Shown one piece after another: positions 6,915-16,416 of a stretch of DNA of 64,000 bases. The DNA comes from Corynebacterium parakroppenstedtii. GTDB lineage: Bacteria; Actinomycetota; Actinomycetes; Mycobacteriales; Mycobacteriaceae. The position numbers and the translations under genes are program-made. How positions within the stretch are numbered: position 1 is the first letter of the stretch; every line of letters begins with the position of its first letter. The notes below the pieces were generated by a model. That model saw only the letters and a list, made by a program, of their open reading frames with translations, was not told the origin of the DNA and made no database searches. The stretch is from NCBI RefSeq assembly GCF_019754935.1, contig NZ_JAGSOA010000003.1, forward strand, positions 62,001-126,000, written 5' to 3'.

Positions 6915-7982
6915 ATGACGATCAACTGGTTGGACTACGTACACACCGCACCACGCCGACCCCCGTTTCCCGCCAGCAATACGTTTCTTTCAGGTATAAG
7001 ACCGCGATCCCTGTCACAGTCACGATCACGATCTTTCAGGATTATTGCGGCCATCATTACCTCATGCCTTCTTATCCTCACGTTATCGTCGTGCGCGCGA
7101 TCTAATCCTTTATCCAGCGGGAGTGCTGATTCAGACACCATCGTCATCGGTTCACAGGACTACTACTCGAATGAAATAATCGCCGAAATTTATGCTCAAG
7201 CGATTGAAAAGAACGACATTAAGGTTGATAGACAATTTCGGATTGGTCAGCGTGAGGTCTATATCCCTGAAATAGAGCACCAATCCATCGACCTCATCCC
7301 CGAATATTCGGGAAACTTACTCCAGTACTTCGAGAAAGAATCATCACACGGAGATGATGACAACACGACAGCTGCGAAGGATCCTGACGACGTGTATCGA
7401 GACCTCGTTCACGCCACGCCACAGGGACTTCACCTCTTGAACTACTCCCCCGCGTCGGACCAGGACACATACACCGTTACCCACGACTTTGCCCAGCGCT
7501 ATCACCTTCACAGCGTCGGTGACCTCGCCCGCGTACCGGGGTCGGTAAAATACGGAGGACCCTCAGAGGCTGAATCCCGCCCCTACGGGCCGAAGGGACT
7601 TAAAGCGGTGTACGGCGTCGATGTTGACTTCACCCCTATCGAAGATTCTGGCGGGCCATTAACGGTCAAGGCACTGACAGACGGAAAAATTCAAGTGGCG
7701 AATATCTTCAGCGCAGATCCAGCCATTAAGAAAAATAATCTCACTGTTCTCGATGACCCACAGCACTTGCTCCTGCCGTCAAATGTCGTTCCTCTTGCTA
7801 GTAAAAAATTGAATAACTTTAAGGATGGCAAAGCAGAGGACATCATCAATTCAATAAGTAAAAAGATGACAACAGAGGATCTGGCGGCGCTCAATAACGA
7901 AAGCGTCACCGATCAGAAACGGGCCGCGCGTATTGCAAAAGAATGGCTAGCTCACAACGACATCAGCGCGCAGAAGGACTAA
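6915..7982 (+). CDS. Osmoprotectant-type substrate-binding lipoprotein (355 aa)
   Basis: OpuCC/OsmF-type periplasmic-binding protein. After an unusually long basic leader comes a hydrophobic stretch (IIAAIITSCLLILTLSSC) ending in a lipobox with Cys at about residue 60. The mature protein carries the family start (TIVIGSQDYYSNEIIAEIYA), L-I-P-E-Y-S-G-N-L-L, and a central YGGPSEAESRPYG...GLKAVYGV segment. The ATG at 6915 gives a long cytoplasmic leader; a shorter start could be used. It is the fourth gene of the importer operon, about 100 bp after permease 2, and a strong terminator follows at 7990. Confidence 0.88.
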   Translation: MTINWLDYVHTAPRRPPFPASNTFLSGIRPRSLSQSRSRSFRIIAAIITSCLLILTLSSCARSNPLSSGSADSDTIVIGSQDYYSNEIIAEIYAQAIEKNDIKVDRQFRIGQREVYIPEIEHQSIDLIPEYSGNLLQYFEKESSHGDDDNTTAAKDPDDVYRDLVHATPQGLHLLNYSPASDQDTYTVTHDFAQRYHLHSVGDLARVPGSVKYGGPSEAESRPYGPKGLKAVYGVDVDFTPIEDSGGPLTVKALTDGKIQVANIFSADPAIKKNNLTVLDDPQHLLLPSNVVPLASKKLNNFKDGKAEDIINSISKKMTTEDLAALNNESVTDQKRAARIAKEWLAHNDISAQKD

Positions 7983-7989
7983 CGCTAAA

Positions 7990-8019
7990 GCCCCTCACCA
8001 GGCAATTCCGGTGAGGGGC
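7990..8019 (+). terminator. Rho-independent terminator of the importer operon
   Basis: GCCCCTCACC (7990-7999) and GGTGAGGGGC (8010-8019) form a perfect 10-bp stem followed by GTTGTTGT. Confidence 0.75.
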
Positions 8020-8026
8020 GTTGTTG

Positions 8027-8099
8027 TGGGCCCTGAGGGGCTCGAACCCTCGACCTGCGGATTAAAAGTCCGTAGCTCTACCAGCTGAGCTAAAGGCCC
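8027..8099 (-). tRNA. tRNA-Lys (UUU)
   Basis: Minus-strand cloverleaf beginning GGGCCTTTAGCTCAGC at 8099, anticodon loop CTTTTAA (TTT), T-loop GTTCGAGC and acceptor AGGGCCC. CCA is not encoded (A73 is followed by CAA). Confidence 0.93.
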
Positions 8100-8256
8100 A
8101 CACACATTCTCATGAGGCGCTAATTACTGCCACCACCACGAAAGTAAACGGCAGCACTCAACACAATGTTTGAATGTGCGCTAGTCAGTATAGATCATGA
8201 CATTGGACGCCTGGCAAACGGCCTGGAGAACCGCCCAAGGCCGCCGCCACCGTCAA

Positions 8257-9771
8257 CTACTTCTCCGGCATCATGGAGGCAGTTTCCATGAAGCGGGTGT
8301 GGAAATTGAACGCCTCGTGAAGGTCATGGGGAGTGTGCAATCCAGATGCGTTCTTCTCTGCCCGCTCCACGTACTCCAACAGCGGCTCGCGGTAGTCCGG
8401 GTAGGCACAATTCTCGATGATCTTCCGGGAGCGCTGCCGCGGAGCAAGTCCGCGCAGATCAGCCAGACCTTGCTCAGTAATGATGACGTCGACGTCGTGC
8501 TCATTGTGGTCAACGTGAGACACCATGGGCACGATCGCGGAGATGTCGCCGCCCTTCGCGCGCGATGGCGACACGAAGCACGACACAAAGGCATTACGCG
8601 TGAAGTCGCCAGATCCACCGATGCCGTTCATCATCTTGGAGCCCGTGACGTGAGTGGAGTTGACGTTGCCGTAAATGTCGGCCTCAATCATTCCGTTACA
8701 TGCAATCACGCCGAGGCGTCGGATAACTTCTGGGTGGTTGGAGATTTCCTGCGGACGCAGAACAATCTTTTTGGCGTACTCAGCAGCATTTTCGTTGACC
8801 CGGTGTGCGTATTCCGGCGACAGCGAAAATGCGGTTGCCGACGCCACCGTCATGGTGCCCTGATCCATCAGGTCGATCATCCCGTCCTGGATAACCTCCG
8901 TGTAGGACGTGATGTGGTGATACGGCCCTTCCAACAGCCCCGCGAGAACAGCGTTCGGAATGTTCCCCACACCGGACTGCATCGGAAGCAGTTCCTTGGT
9001 CAGACGCCCAGCCTTGATCTCGCCGTCGAGGAAATCAAGCAGGTAGTTGGCAATCTTCTTGGAATCGTCGTCGATCGGCTTGAACGGGGAGTTGCGGTCC
9101 GCAGCGTCGGTTTCGATGACTGCGATGACCTTGTCGACGTCGATATCAATGTAGGGGGTCCCGATCCTGTCACCGGGGTCGGCAATCGGAATGGGCTGAC
9201 GGTTAGGCAGCTGACCATAGCTCCAGATGTCATGCATGCCTTCGAGGTCTTCGGACTGCCAGGAGTTGACCTCAATAATTATTTTCTTGGCATTACGCAG
9301 ATAGTTTGTCGAGTTACCGACGGACGACGAGGGGATAATTGCCCCATCTTCCTTAATGCGCACTGCCTCAACGACGGCCACATCGGTCGCCCCGAAGAAC
9401 CCCTGGTCCAGGAGCATTCCCGAGTGTGAGAGGTGAATGTCACTGTAGTACGTGTCGCCAGCGTTGATCCGCTTACGGAGAGTCGGGTCAGATTGGTACG
9501 GCATGCGCCAATTGATGCCGTTGACCTCGGCTAATGCACCGTCGAGCTCCGGAGCGGTCGATGCACCGGTCATCACATTGACTTTGAATTCTTCACCGCG
9601 GTCATGTGCCTCTTTGATCCGGCGGGCCAGGGCTTGAGGGAATTCTTTGGGATATCCGGCACCGGTGAATCCACTGAAGCCGATCTGATCGCCGGGGTTG
9701 ATCTTGGCGGCGGCTTCGTCGGCACTCATGATGAGGCCTTGCAACTTCGGGTTGGCTATCCGTCCTGACAT
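8257..9771 (-). CDS. Succinyl-CoA:acetate CoA-transferase / acetyl-CoA hydrolase family (504 aa)
   Basis: A Cat1/ActA-type family I CoA-transferase, moving CoA between acyl-CoA and acetate or a related carboxylate. Motifs include the N-terminal GDQIGFSGFTGAGYPK glycine loop, EVIQDGMIDLMDQGTM (with the candidate catalytic Glu), GIGGSGDFTRNAF and ITEQGLADLRGL. Length is normal. The ATG at 9771 follows AGGAGGAAAAT. The order CoA-transferase, dusB, phoU matches the actA region of C. glutamicum (from memory), which supports an acetate/pyruvate overflow role. A 16-bp palindrome lies about 110 bp upstream of its start. Confidence 0.9.
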   Translation of the reverse strand: MSGRIANPKLQGLIMSADEAAAKINPGDQIGFSGFTGAGYPKEFPQALARRIKEAHDRGEEFKVNVMTGASTAPELDGALAEVNGINWRMPYQSDPTLRKRINAGDTYYSDIHLSHSGMLLDQGFFGATDVAVVEAVRIKEDGAIIPSSSVGNSTNYLRNAKKIIIEVNSWQSEDLEGMHDIWSYGQLPNRQPIPIADPGDRIGTPYIDIDVDKVIAVIETDAADRNSPFKPIDDDSKKIANYLLDFLDGEIKAGRLTKELLPMQSGVGNIPNAVLAGLLEGPYHHITSYTEVIQDGMIDLMDQGTMTVASATAFSLSPEYAHRVNENAAEYAKKIVLRPQEISNHPEVIRRLGVIACNGMIEADIYGNVNSTHVTGSKMMNGIGGSGDFTRNAFVSCFVSPSRAKGGDISAIVPMVSHVDHNEHDVDVIITEQGLADLRGLAPRQRSRKIIENCAYPDYREPLLEYVERAEKNASGLHTPHDLHEAFNFHTRFMETASMMPEK

Positions 9772-9877
9772 ATTTTCCTCCTGTGCTCCCGCCGAATTTC
9801 CTGGTCTAACGGGGGTTCTCTTTACATTCCACGTCGGTCATTTGGCACGTCGTCGAGGGGCACCACTCGGTGAGACG

Positions 9878-9893
9878 CACCACGATCGTGGTG
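9878..9893. promoter_or_regulatory. 16-bp perfect palindrome in the divergent promoter region
   Basis: CACCACGATCGTGGTG is a perfect inverted repeat in the 250-bp gap between the CoA-transferase (leftward) and dusB (rightward). A partial copy (GCACCACTCGGTG) lies just to the left at 9860-9872. This looks like a dimeric repressor operator; the regulator is not identified. Confidence 0.5.
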
Positions 9894-9986
9894 TGTTGTT
9901 ACGTGTACCACTTTAGGTCAAGAGAAAGACAGAAACGGCAGTCTTAGCCCACACTATTCCCCTAAATGGGTTCCCCCTTCCCTCAC

Positions 9987-10015
9987 TTGGTGTCAGATTC
10001 ACACGCGTTTACACT
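9987..10015 (+). promoter_or_regulatory. dusB promoter, leaderless
   Basis: TTGGTG (9987-9992), 17 bp, TACACT (10010-10015). The predicted +1 coincides with the GTG at 10022, so the transcript is probably leaderless, and this decides the start. Confidence 0.55.
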
Positions 10016-10021
10016 GGCACA

Positions 10022-11197
10022 GTGATTTCTGGATCCCGCGCACCCCTCCGAATCGGCCCATTTGAGCTATCGTCCCCCGTCGTTCTTGCACCCATGGCGG
10101 GGGTAACAAATGTGGCTTTTCGACTGTTGTGCCGTGAACTTGAGAAACAAAAAACGGGGACGACGTCGGGGCTATACGTCTGCGAGATGGTGACCGCGCG
10201 AGCACTGGTCGAGCGGAATGAGAAAACTCTGCATATGACGGAGTTTGCTCCCGAAGAGACGCCACGCAGCATGCAGTTATACACCACGGACCCGAAATGG
10301 ACGTATGAAGCTGCCCGCATGATTGCCGACGACAACCTGGCTGACCACATCGATATGAATTTTGGGTGCCCGGTGCCGAAGGTGACTCGACGAGGCGGAG
10401 GAGCTGCCCTGCCCTATAAGCGGCGTCTGTTTGGCGAGATCGTTGCAGCAGCGGTTCGTGGCGTCGAGGGAACGACGATACCGGTTACGGTCAAGATGCG
10501 GACGGGCATTGACGACGCCCATCTCACGTTTTTAGATGCGGGTGCTATTGCCGCCGAGGAAGGCGCCCAGGCTGTGGCGTTGCACGCCAGAACAGCAGCG
10601 CAACGCTATTCGGGTACAGCGGACTGGAACCGAATCGGTGAACTTAAGGAGCATTTGGCGGGAACAGGCGTGCCGGTGCTCGGCAATGGCGATATTTTTA
10701 AGGCGACGGATGCCGCGGACATGATGGATCAGACGGGCTGCGACGGTGTGGTTGTGGGGCGCGGCTGTTTGGGGCGCCCGTGGTTGTTTGCGGAGTTATC
10801 GGCAGCCCTGCGCGGCGAGCCACGCCCTGCTCAGCCCACCTTCGCGGAGGTATGCGATGTGATTCTGCGTCACACTCGGTTGTTGGCGGCTCACTCCGGA
10901 GAGTCCACCGCGTGCCGTGACATGCGGAAACACATGGGGTGGTATTTGCGCGGCTACCCTGCGGGGTCGCAATTGCGTCAAAAGGTCACGCGTATCACAA
11001 GCATTGATGAACTCGAAGAAATCCTGAACACAGTAGTGAAAGACCCTGCGTTGGCGTCGGCTCTTCCCGACGATGCCGACGGACCTCGTGGCCGCCAGGG
11101 GTCTGCGAAGGCGGTGACGCTGCCAGAGGGGTGGCTGGACGATCCTGATGACCGTACTGTCCCCGCTGGTGCGGACATCATGCACTCAGGCGGGTAG
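10022..11197 (+). CDS. dusB: tRNA-dihydrouridine synthase B (391 aa)
   Basis: FMN enzyme that reduces uridines in the tRNA D-loop. The family hallmarks are clear: VVLAPMAGVTNVAFR near residue 20, MNFGCPVPKVTRRGGGAAL with the proton-donor Cys, VTVKMRTGID, ALHARTAAQRYSGTADW and the FMN-phosphate motif PVLGNGDIF. Length is slightly above average, from a Pro/Gly/Asp-rich C-terminal tail. The GTG start fits the leaderless promoter. The gene is followed, 75 bp later, by phoU in the same direction, an order conserved in Corynebacterium. Confidence 0.92.
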   Translation: MISGSRAPLRIGPFELSSPVVLAPMAGVTNVAFRLLCRELEKQKTGTTSGLYVCEMVTARALVERNEKTLHMTEFAPEETPRSMQLYTTDPKWTYEAARMIADDNLADHIDMNFGCPVPKVTRRGGGAALPYKRRLFGEIVAAAVRGVEGTTIPVTVKMRTGIDDAHLTFLDAGAIAAEEGAQAVALHARTAAQRYSGTADWNRIGELKEHLAGTGVPVLGNGDIFKATDAADMMDQTGCDGVVVGRGCLGRPWLFAELSAALRGEPRPAQPTFAEVCDVILRHTRLLAAHSGESTACRDMRKHMGWYLRGYPAGSQLRQKVTRITSIDELEEILNTVVKDPALASALPDDADGPRGRQGSAKAVTLPEGWLDDPDDRTVPAGADIMHSGG

Positions 11198-11272
11198 CAC
11201 GGAAACAACGCGAAAAACGTAGTCTTGGGTTAGCCAAGCATTGTTCGCCAATTTGTCCTAAACTAGGCCACC

Positions 11273-12007
11273 ATGAGAGACGATTATCGGGAACACTTGG
11301 CGGAATTTGCCCATAATCTCATCGTCATGTGCGATTCAATTAAAGAAATGGCGTCGCATGCTTCCCGAGCGTTATTAAGCGCTGATCTCACGGCTGCGGA
11401 AGATGTTTTGACCAGCGTGGAAGACGTCGAAGAGCTTCGCGGTAAGTGCGAACAACAAGCTTTTCAGCTTCTTGCGTTAGAGAGCCCAGTCGCCCGTGAT
11501 CTTCGTCGTGTCATTTCTGGCACGTACATTGTGGAGGATCTCTCGCGAATGTCGGCACTGATGGTGCACATTGCGAAGGTAGCCCGGCGCCGCCACCCGG
11601 ATTGTGCGGTTCCGGAATCCATGGTGCCGTATTTCTCCGAGATGGCGAAGCAGTGTTTGGACATCACGGCTACCCTGCACGACGTGTTGGTGTCCTACGA
11701 CCCGGAGCTGGCACTACAGTTGGCCCGCGACGACGATGCCATTGATGATCTCCACCACCACATTTTTGTGCTGACGACGCAGCGTGAGTGGCCATACACG
11801 ACGACAAACGCCGTCGACGTCACCTTGCTATCGCGCTACTACGAGCGTTACTCCGATCACGCGGTTCAAATTGGTGCTCGCGTTATTTACTTGGCGACGG
11901 GTATGCGTCCGGAAGAGTATGTCGGCGGGAAAGATGAACGTGACCGCGAAGCCACGTTCACCCGCCACTTTGACGAGATCCAGCAACGCTATGGAGGAAC
12001 GTTTTAG
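11273..12007 (+). CDS. phoU: Phosphate transport regulator PhoU (244 aa)
   Basis: Two PhoU three-helix domains can be followed through the sequence: ...LIVMCDSIKEMASHASRALL and ALESPVARDLRRVISGTYIVEDLSRM in the first, YDPELALQLARDDDAIDDLHH and YYERYSDHAVQIGARVIYLATG in the second, with the acidic metal-binding patches. PhoU links PstB activity to the PhoR/PhoS-type two-component system and to phosphate homeostasis. It is separated from pstSCAB by deoD and the MFS gene and faces them. A TAAACT -10-like hexamer at 11259-11264 suggests its own promoter with a very short leader. Confidence 0.9.
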   Translation: MRDDYREHLAEFAHNLIVMCDSIKEMASHASRALLSADLTAAEDVLTSVEDVEELRGKCEQQAFQLLALESPVARDLRRVISGTYIVEDLSRMSALMVHIAKVARRRHPDCAVPESMVPYFSEMAKQCLDITATLHDVLVSYDPELALQLARDDDAIDDLHHHIFVLTTQREWPYTTTNAVDVTLLSRYYERYSDHAVQIGARVIYLATGMRPEEYVGGKDERDREATFTRHFDEIQQRYGGTF

Positions 12008-12062
12008 GATCTCCCGCTGATGAGTCCCATCGGGGTGGGTACCGTCGGGTCGATGCCTACGC

Positions 12063-13523
12063 CTAAGCCTCGACAGCTGCCGGATCAGCCACGTTATCCC
12101 CATCGAGTGTCTCGCCACGTCGTTTTTCTCTCATGGTGAGATAGCGATCGGACGCTACATAAACGACGAAGGCCACGGCGGTAATCCCTGCGAGGATCCA
12201 CAACACGGTGGCATACGCGTGAGCAGTGTGTCCGGTACCCTGCGTCAGCCCGCTGAGGAATGTCGGTTCGATGTCGATCAGCTTGGCTGTGTACGCAATG
12301 CCGACGGGGATCGCGATATTAATGGTCAGGTTGTAAAAACCGATGGCAACGCCCGTTTTCTCGGCCGGAATCTTCTTGATTGCTGAGGCCATCAAAGGTG
12401 CGTACATGAGCGCGAATCCGCTCCCGAAGAACATCATGGAAAGAATCAATAACCACAAGGATGTGTCGGGAATAATTGCGGGAATGACAAGGGCCCCACA
12501 AATCGAGGACAACGCCATGATGATGGCCGGCCGTGTTTTCAGCACCTTTGCAATAGCTCCCGACGCAGCTCCGACGGCAGTTGCGCAAGCGTAGCCGGGC
12601 GCGATCAACATGGATGCTGTATCTGTTCCCAACCCGTGCAGGGTGGATACGATAAAGGGGAAGAAAAAAATGTACCCCAGCTGCACGGAGTACAAAATGA
12701 GAACAACAACTAAGGCCCACACGTAGCGGCCGTTGAGGAAGAATTCCGGCCGAACGAGGGCCTTGTTATTGACCTTGATGTACACCGCGAAGAGTACAGC
12801 GCCGATGACTGACATGACAGCGTAGATGGGCTGAAATTCTTGCATAAAAATGACAGCGAACGTGGCGAAAACTCCGATGAGGAAAAGTCCGATAACGTCC
12901 AAATTGGCGCTGACTCTTTCATCATCGGGAACAGTTTTCGCAATGAACGGCACCGCGAGGATGAGAGCCGCAGAGACCAAAAACATTGCTGTCCACGAGA
13001 TGTACGTGGATATGAATCCGCTAGTGAGGACGCCGATGAGCATGGCCAATTGAAAGGCAGCTGTGGAGAATCCCAGGTATGTCTTCTGGTCTTTCGCTGA
13101 TATGTGCTTGGTGACGTAGATAACGTATAGGGTCTCCGCCCCGGCCAGTCCGGTGGTTTGGATAATTCGCCCGGCCAGCACCATTGGCCACGAGTGTTGG
13201 AACACAAACCCGATGATGGAACCAATAACGGTCAGTCCGATCCCCACGTACAACAACTTTTTTATGCTGAACGTATCGGCGAGCGCGGCATAAACCACAG
13301 CGCCGATACCGATGACAATTCCTGCCAATGTGGCTTGCAGGCTGACCGTTGTTGCAGAGAGGTGGAGGTCGTCGGCAATGGGCTTGGACATGAACTTAAA
13401 GCCGTTGTCAATGACCAAGCTGAATACGAAGGTAAATAAAATAACGGGAACGGCGGCTTTGGGGTTTAACACTTTCTTGCCAGTCGTCTCCGAGGCGAGT
13501 GTTGCTGATTCAGTACGTGCCAT
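12063..13523 (-). CDS. MFS transporter, DHA2-like (486 aa), in operon with deoD
   Basis: A 14-helix-type major facilitator protein; the A-motif loop (AALADTFSIKKLLYVG) follows helix 2, and the motif-C-like segment GRIIQTTGLAGAETLYVIYV lies in helices 4-5. The charged, soluble N-terminus is about 25 residues, and the C-terminus is acidic. It starts 10 bp after deoD, so the two are almost certainly co-transcribed, and a nucleoside or purine import function is the most economical reading. DHA2 members otherwise export drugs, so efflux is the alternative. Confidence 0.8.
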   Translation of the reverse strand: MARTESATLASETTGKKVLNPKAAVPVILFTFVFSLVIDNGFKFMSKPIADDLHLSATTVSLQATLAGIVIGIGAVVYAALADTFSIKKLLYVGIGLTVIGSIIGFVFQHSWPMVLAGRIIQTTGLAGAETLYVIYVTKHISAKDQKTYLGFSTAAFQLAMLIGVLTSGFISTYISWTAMFLVSAALILAVPFIAKTVPDDERVSANLDVIGLFLIGVFATFAVIFMQEFQPIYAVMSVIGAVLFAVYIKVNNKALVRPEFFLNGRYVWALVVVLILYSVQLGYIFFFPFIVSTLHGLGTDTASMLIAPGYACATAVGAASGAIAKVLKTRPAIIMALSSICGALVIPAIIPDTSLWLLILSMMFFGSGFALMYAPLMASAIKKIPAEKTGVAIGFYNLTINIAIPVGIAYTAKLIDIEPTFLSGLTQGTGHTAHAYATVLWILAGITAVAFVVYVASDRYLTMREKRRGETLDGDNVADPAAVEA

Positions 13524-13533
13524 CGTTGCCTGC

Positions 13534-14250
13534 TTAGATCGCCGCGAGTGGAAGCGCGAGCTCCATCATGGTGGTAAATGCTTTTTCCCGTTCGCTAGCG
13601 GTAGTGGACTCCCCCGTCACGATGTTGTCGCTGACGGTGAAAATCCCGAGTGCTTCGACGCCTGCTTCTGCGGCAGTGGCGTACAACCCTGCGGATTCCA
13701 TTTCCACAGCTAGAACGCCCATCGCGGCCCACCGTTGGTTGACGTCATCCTGGTAGTTGTAGAACACATCAGAACTCAGGACGTTACCCACGTGCGTGTT
13801 AATTCCGGCCTTCTTCGCCCGAGTTCGAACGTCCTCGATCAATCGGTACGATGCGATCGGTGCATATACGCCGGGCAGGTTGTACTGGGACATGAAATTC
13901 GAGTCTGTACAGGCAGCTTGCCCAATGACGACGTCATAAAGGTCAAGATCTTCTTGCAATGAGCCACATGACCCGACGCGGACGAGTTTCTTCACTCCAA
14001 AGTCATGGATGAGCTCCCAGGCGTACAGGGAGATAGAGGGGATGCCCATCCCCGACCCCATCACTGAGACTTCTTTGCCCTGGTAAGTCCCGGTGTATCC
14101 GAAGGCGTTGCGGACGGAGTTGAACTGGACGGCGTCGTCGAGGTAGGTCTCTGCGATGAATTTTGCGCGGAGCGGGTCGCCGGGCAGGAGGATTGTCTCG
14201 GCGATGGGTAAGCCGTTCGGGTTGATGTGCGGAGTTGATTGTCGGCCCAT
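13534..14250 (-). CDS. deoD: Purine-nucleoside phosphorylase, DeoD type (238 aa)
   Basis: Phosphorolyses purine (deoxy)nucleosides to base and pentose-1-phosphate. The family start (TPHINPNGLPIAETILLPGDPLRAKFIA), phosphate-binding GSCGS, the VEMESAGLY nucleoside-binding signature and the SDNIVTGE loop with catalytic Asp are intact. I use ATG 14250, preceded by AGGAGAAAAC; the frame extends upstream to 14436 without a better site. It leads the deoD-MFS pair and sits between phoU and pstB, which makes sense because the enzyme consumes phosphate. Length is typical for the hexameric class. Confidence 0.92.
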   Translation of the reverse strand: MGRQSTPHINPNGLPIAETILLPGDPLRAKFIAETYLDDAVQFNSVRNAFGYTGTYQGKEVSVMGSGMGIPSISLYAWELIHDFGVKKLVRVGSCGSLQEDLDLYDVVIGQAACTDSNFMSQYNLPGVYAPIASYRLIEDVRTRAKKAGINTHVGNVLSSDVFYNYQDDVNQRWAAMGVLAVEMESAGLYATAAEAGVEALGIFTVSDNIVTGESTTASEREKAFTTMMELALPLAAI

Positions 14251-14594
14251 GTTTTCTCCTGTTCGGGACACGTCATGACGCCACCGTGCGGTTACGTTGA
14301 CAAGTTTGCAGGACTCCCCTAGGCCCGAATGACCCCCAGTTCGCCCTCTGATCTGGATGTCCGCGTGAGCTACCTGTTGTGTCGGGCGCTGTGCCCGCGA
14401 ACACCGGTCCGCAACCACCCCACCTTGTCCAGCCAACGCGGATGTGGTTGCACACCCCTATGACTATCTCATGTCTTTGCCCGTGGCGCAGTATGGGCCC
14501 TGTCACTTTTTCACGACAGTATGTTTCGACAACCGGACCTGTGCGGGCGCTGTGCCCTGTCGGGCTACCCTGCACGGTCTACTAGTGAGGGTTG
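14251..14594. repeat. deoD upstream region with two copies of a GGGC/GCCC hairpin
   Basis: No gene seen. GGGCGCTGTGCCC, itself a 4-bp-stem hairpin, occurs twice in direct orientation at 14384-14396 and 14545-14557. The deoD promoter and the end of the pst transcript must lie here, but I cannot place them with confidence. Confidence 0.4.
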
Positions 14595-15371
14595 CTATCC
14601 GAACCGACCGGAAATGTAGTCTTCCGTTTCCTTTCTCTTGGGGCGCTCGAAGATTTCCTGTGTCGGCCCAGTTTCGACGAGCCGACCTGGCTTACCCGTC
14701 GATTCGAGTGAGAAAAACGCTGTTTGGTCGCTGACGCGCGCAGCTTGCTGCATGTTGTGGGTAACGATGACGATGGTGAATTCTTTCTTCAGTTCGTGAA
14801 TCAAATCTTCCACCGCCAACGTGGAAATGGGGTCAAGCGCAGAGCAGGGCTCGTCCATGAGCAGCACCTCTGGCTCCACCGCTATCGCACGCGCGATGCA
14901 CAGTCGCTGCTGCTGGCCACCGGACAGTCCTCCACCTGGTTTATCCAGCCGATCTTTCACCTCATCCCACAGGTTCGCACTGCGCAGCGACCGTTCGGCC
15001 ACTTCTTTCAAACGCGCTTTGTTCTTGACGCCAGATAGTTTTAATCCCGCGACGACATTGTCTTCAATGGACATTGTTGGAAAAGGGTTCGCTTTTTGGA
15101 AAACCATACCGATGGCGTTTCGCACAGCGACGGGGTCTACTTTGGCGTCGTAAATATCTTCGCCGTCTAGTTTGATCGACCCAGTGACATATGCCCCGGG
15201 CGTCACTTCATGCATCCGGTTAATTGTCCTGAGCACGGTAGATTTACCGCATCCCGATGGTCCGATAAAGGCGGTCACAGATCGCGGAGGGACATGCATG
15301 GTGACGTCTTGCACCGCGTGGAAATCTCCGTAATAAATATTGACATCTTCTAGATCTAAGCGCTTAGCCAT
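14595..15371 (-). CDS. pstB: Phosphate import ATP-binding protein PstB (258 aa)
   Basis: ATPase of the PstSCAB high-affinity phosphate importer. It has Walker A (GPSGCGKST), the PstB-typical signature [20 protein letters not shown], Walker B ([13 protein letters not shown]) and the H-loop ([19 protein letters not shown]). The start ATG 15371 gives [17 protein letters not shown], the usual family N-terminus, with AAGGAGA upstream; an ORF extension to 15467 would overlap pstA and is not needed. It is the last gene of the leftward pst operon. Confidence 0.95.
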   Translation of the reverse strand: MAKRLDLEDVNIYYGDFHAVQDVTMHVPPRSVTAFIGPSGCGKSTVLRTINRMHEVTPGAYVTGSIKLDGEDIYDAKVDPVAVRNAIGMVFQKANPFPTMSIEDNVVAGLKLSGVKNKARLKEVAERSLRSANLWDEVKDRLDKPGGGLSGGQQQRLCIARAIAVEPEVLLMDEPCSALDPISTLAVEDLIHELKKEFTIVIVTHNMQQAARVSDQTAFFSLESTGKPGRLVETGPTQEIFERPKRKETEDYISGRFG

Positions 15372-15423
15372 CGTGACCGTTCTCCTTGTAACCGTGTGCA
15401 GATAATTGTCCGAATTGACGTTC

Positions 15424-16365
15424 TTATGTCTTGACCGAGAATCGGCGAGAAATAAGCCGAGCCGCAATAGTCAATACAGCAATAATGATGACGAGTGTGA
15501 AGGCCGCACCCCACATCTTGTCGACGGCTGCACCCGTGGTTCCAGCTTTATACATGGCCAACATCATGAGTGGGAGTGACGTTTGTGGACCTTCGACCGG
15601 ATTGAAATTCGTACCGACGTTATATCCGACCAAGATGAGGACGGGCGCTGATTCACCCATGATTCTTGCAACCGACAACATGATTCCCGTGATAATGCCG
15701 GACATTGCAGTAGGGAGGACAATGCGGGCAATAGTTTTCCATTTCGGGACTCCTAATGCGTACGCTGCTTCCCGCAGGTCTTGAGGAACAACCCGCAGCA
15801 TCTCTTCGGTGTTCCGGATAATCACCGGAACCATAAGCAGAACTAAAGCAAGAGAAACTGCCATACCCGAGCGTTCAAATCCGAAGAGCACTACCCATAG
15901 CGAATAGATAAACAACGCCGCAACGATTGAGGGCACGCCCGTCAAGATATCCACCATAAAGGTAGTCACTTTGCCCAGACGGGATTCCCCCGCGTATTCA
16001 ACTAAATATATTCCCGTCAGCACACCAATGGGGATCGATAGCGCTGACGTTATGAGCGCTTGAATGAGTGTTCCCATGATCGCGTGATAGGCACCGCCAC
16101 CTGCTTGAGATTCGATGATGCCCATCTGGGATTTCATCCACCAGCTGGAGCTCAAGGTGACAGCAGCACCGCGTGAGATCAGCTCCCACAGCACCCATAG
16201 CAACGGAATGAATGCGACGATCACCGTTGCAAAGACAAGAACCCGCGCCATTTCATTCGTCACTTTTCGACGGGTCGAGATAGCAGTAAAGGTTGTTGAT
16301 GTTTCGATTTTTTGATGAGGAGAAATACGTGGTTGTAATGCTGGCGATGAGACCGCGTGTGACAT
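15424..16365 (-). CDS. pstA: Phosphate ABC permease PstA (313 aa)
   Basis: Six-helix permease. The EAA motif ([21 protein letters not shown]) and the family sequence [17 protein letters not shown] are present, as is the C-terminal [10 protein letters not shown] region. An N-terminal cytoplasmic tail of about 40 residues precedes helix 1. It lies between pstC (51 bp) and pstB (52 bp), so one transcript is expected. Confidence 0.93.
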   Translation of the reverse strand: MSHAVSSPALQPRISPHQKIETSTTFTAISTRRKVTNEMARVLVFATVIVAFIPLLWVLWELISRGAAVTLSSSWWMKSQMGIIESQAGGGAYHAIMGTLIQALITSALSIPIGVLTGIYLVEYAGESRLGKVTTFMVDILTGVPSIVAALFIYSLWVVLFGFERSGMAVSLALVLLMVPVIIRNTEEMLRVVPQDLREAAYALGVPKWKTIARIVLPTAMSGIITGIMLSVARIMGESAPVLILVGYNVGTNFNPVEGPQTSLPLMMLAMYKAGTTGAAVDKMWGAAFTLVIIIAVLTIAARLISRRFSVKT

Positions 16366-16416
16366 CGTGGCGCTCCCTACTTTGCGTAATTGATAGCTGG
16401 TGTGTCGGGTCGAGGT

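Noticed and set aside
8197..9429. A 410-codon open frame on the plus strand
   Set aside because: It is antisense to the CoA-transferase gene, which has full family motifs; codon pattern is a shadow.
14379..14734. Open frames over the deoD-pstB gap
   Set aside because: Rich in Pro and Cys with no ribosome site; partly antisense to pstB; the GGGC/GCCC hairpins explain the pattern better.
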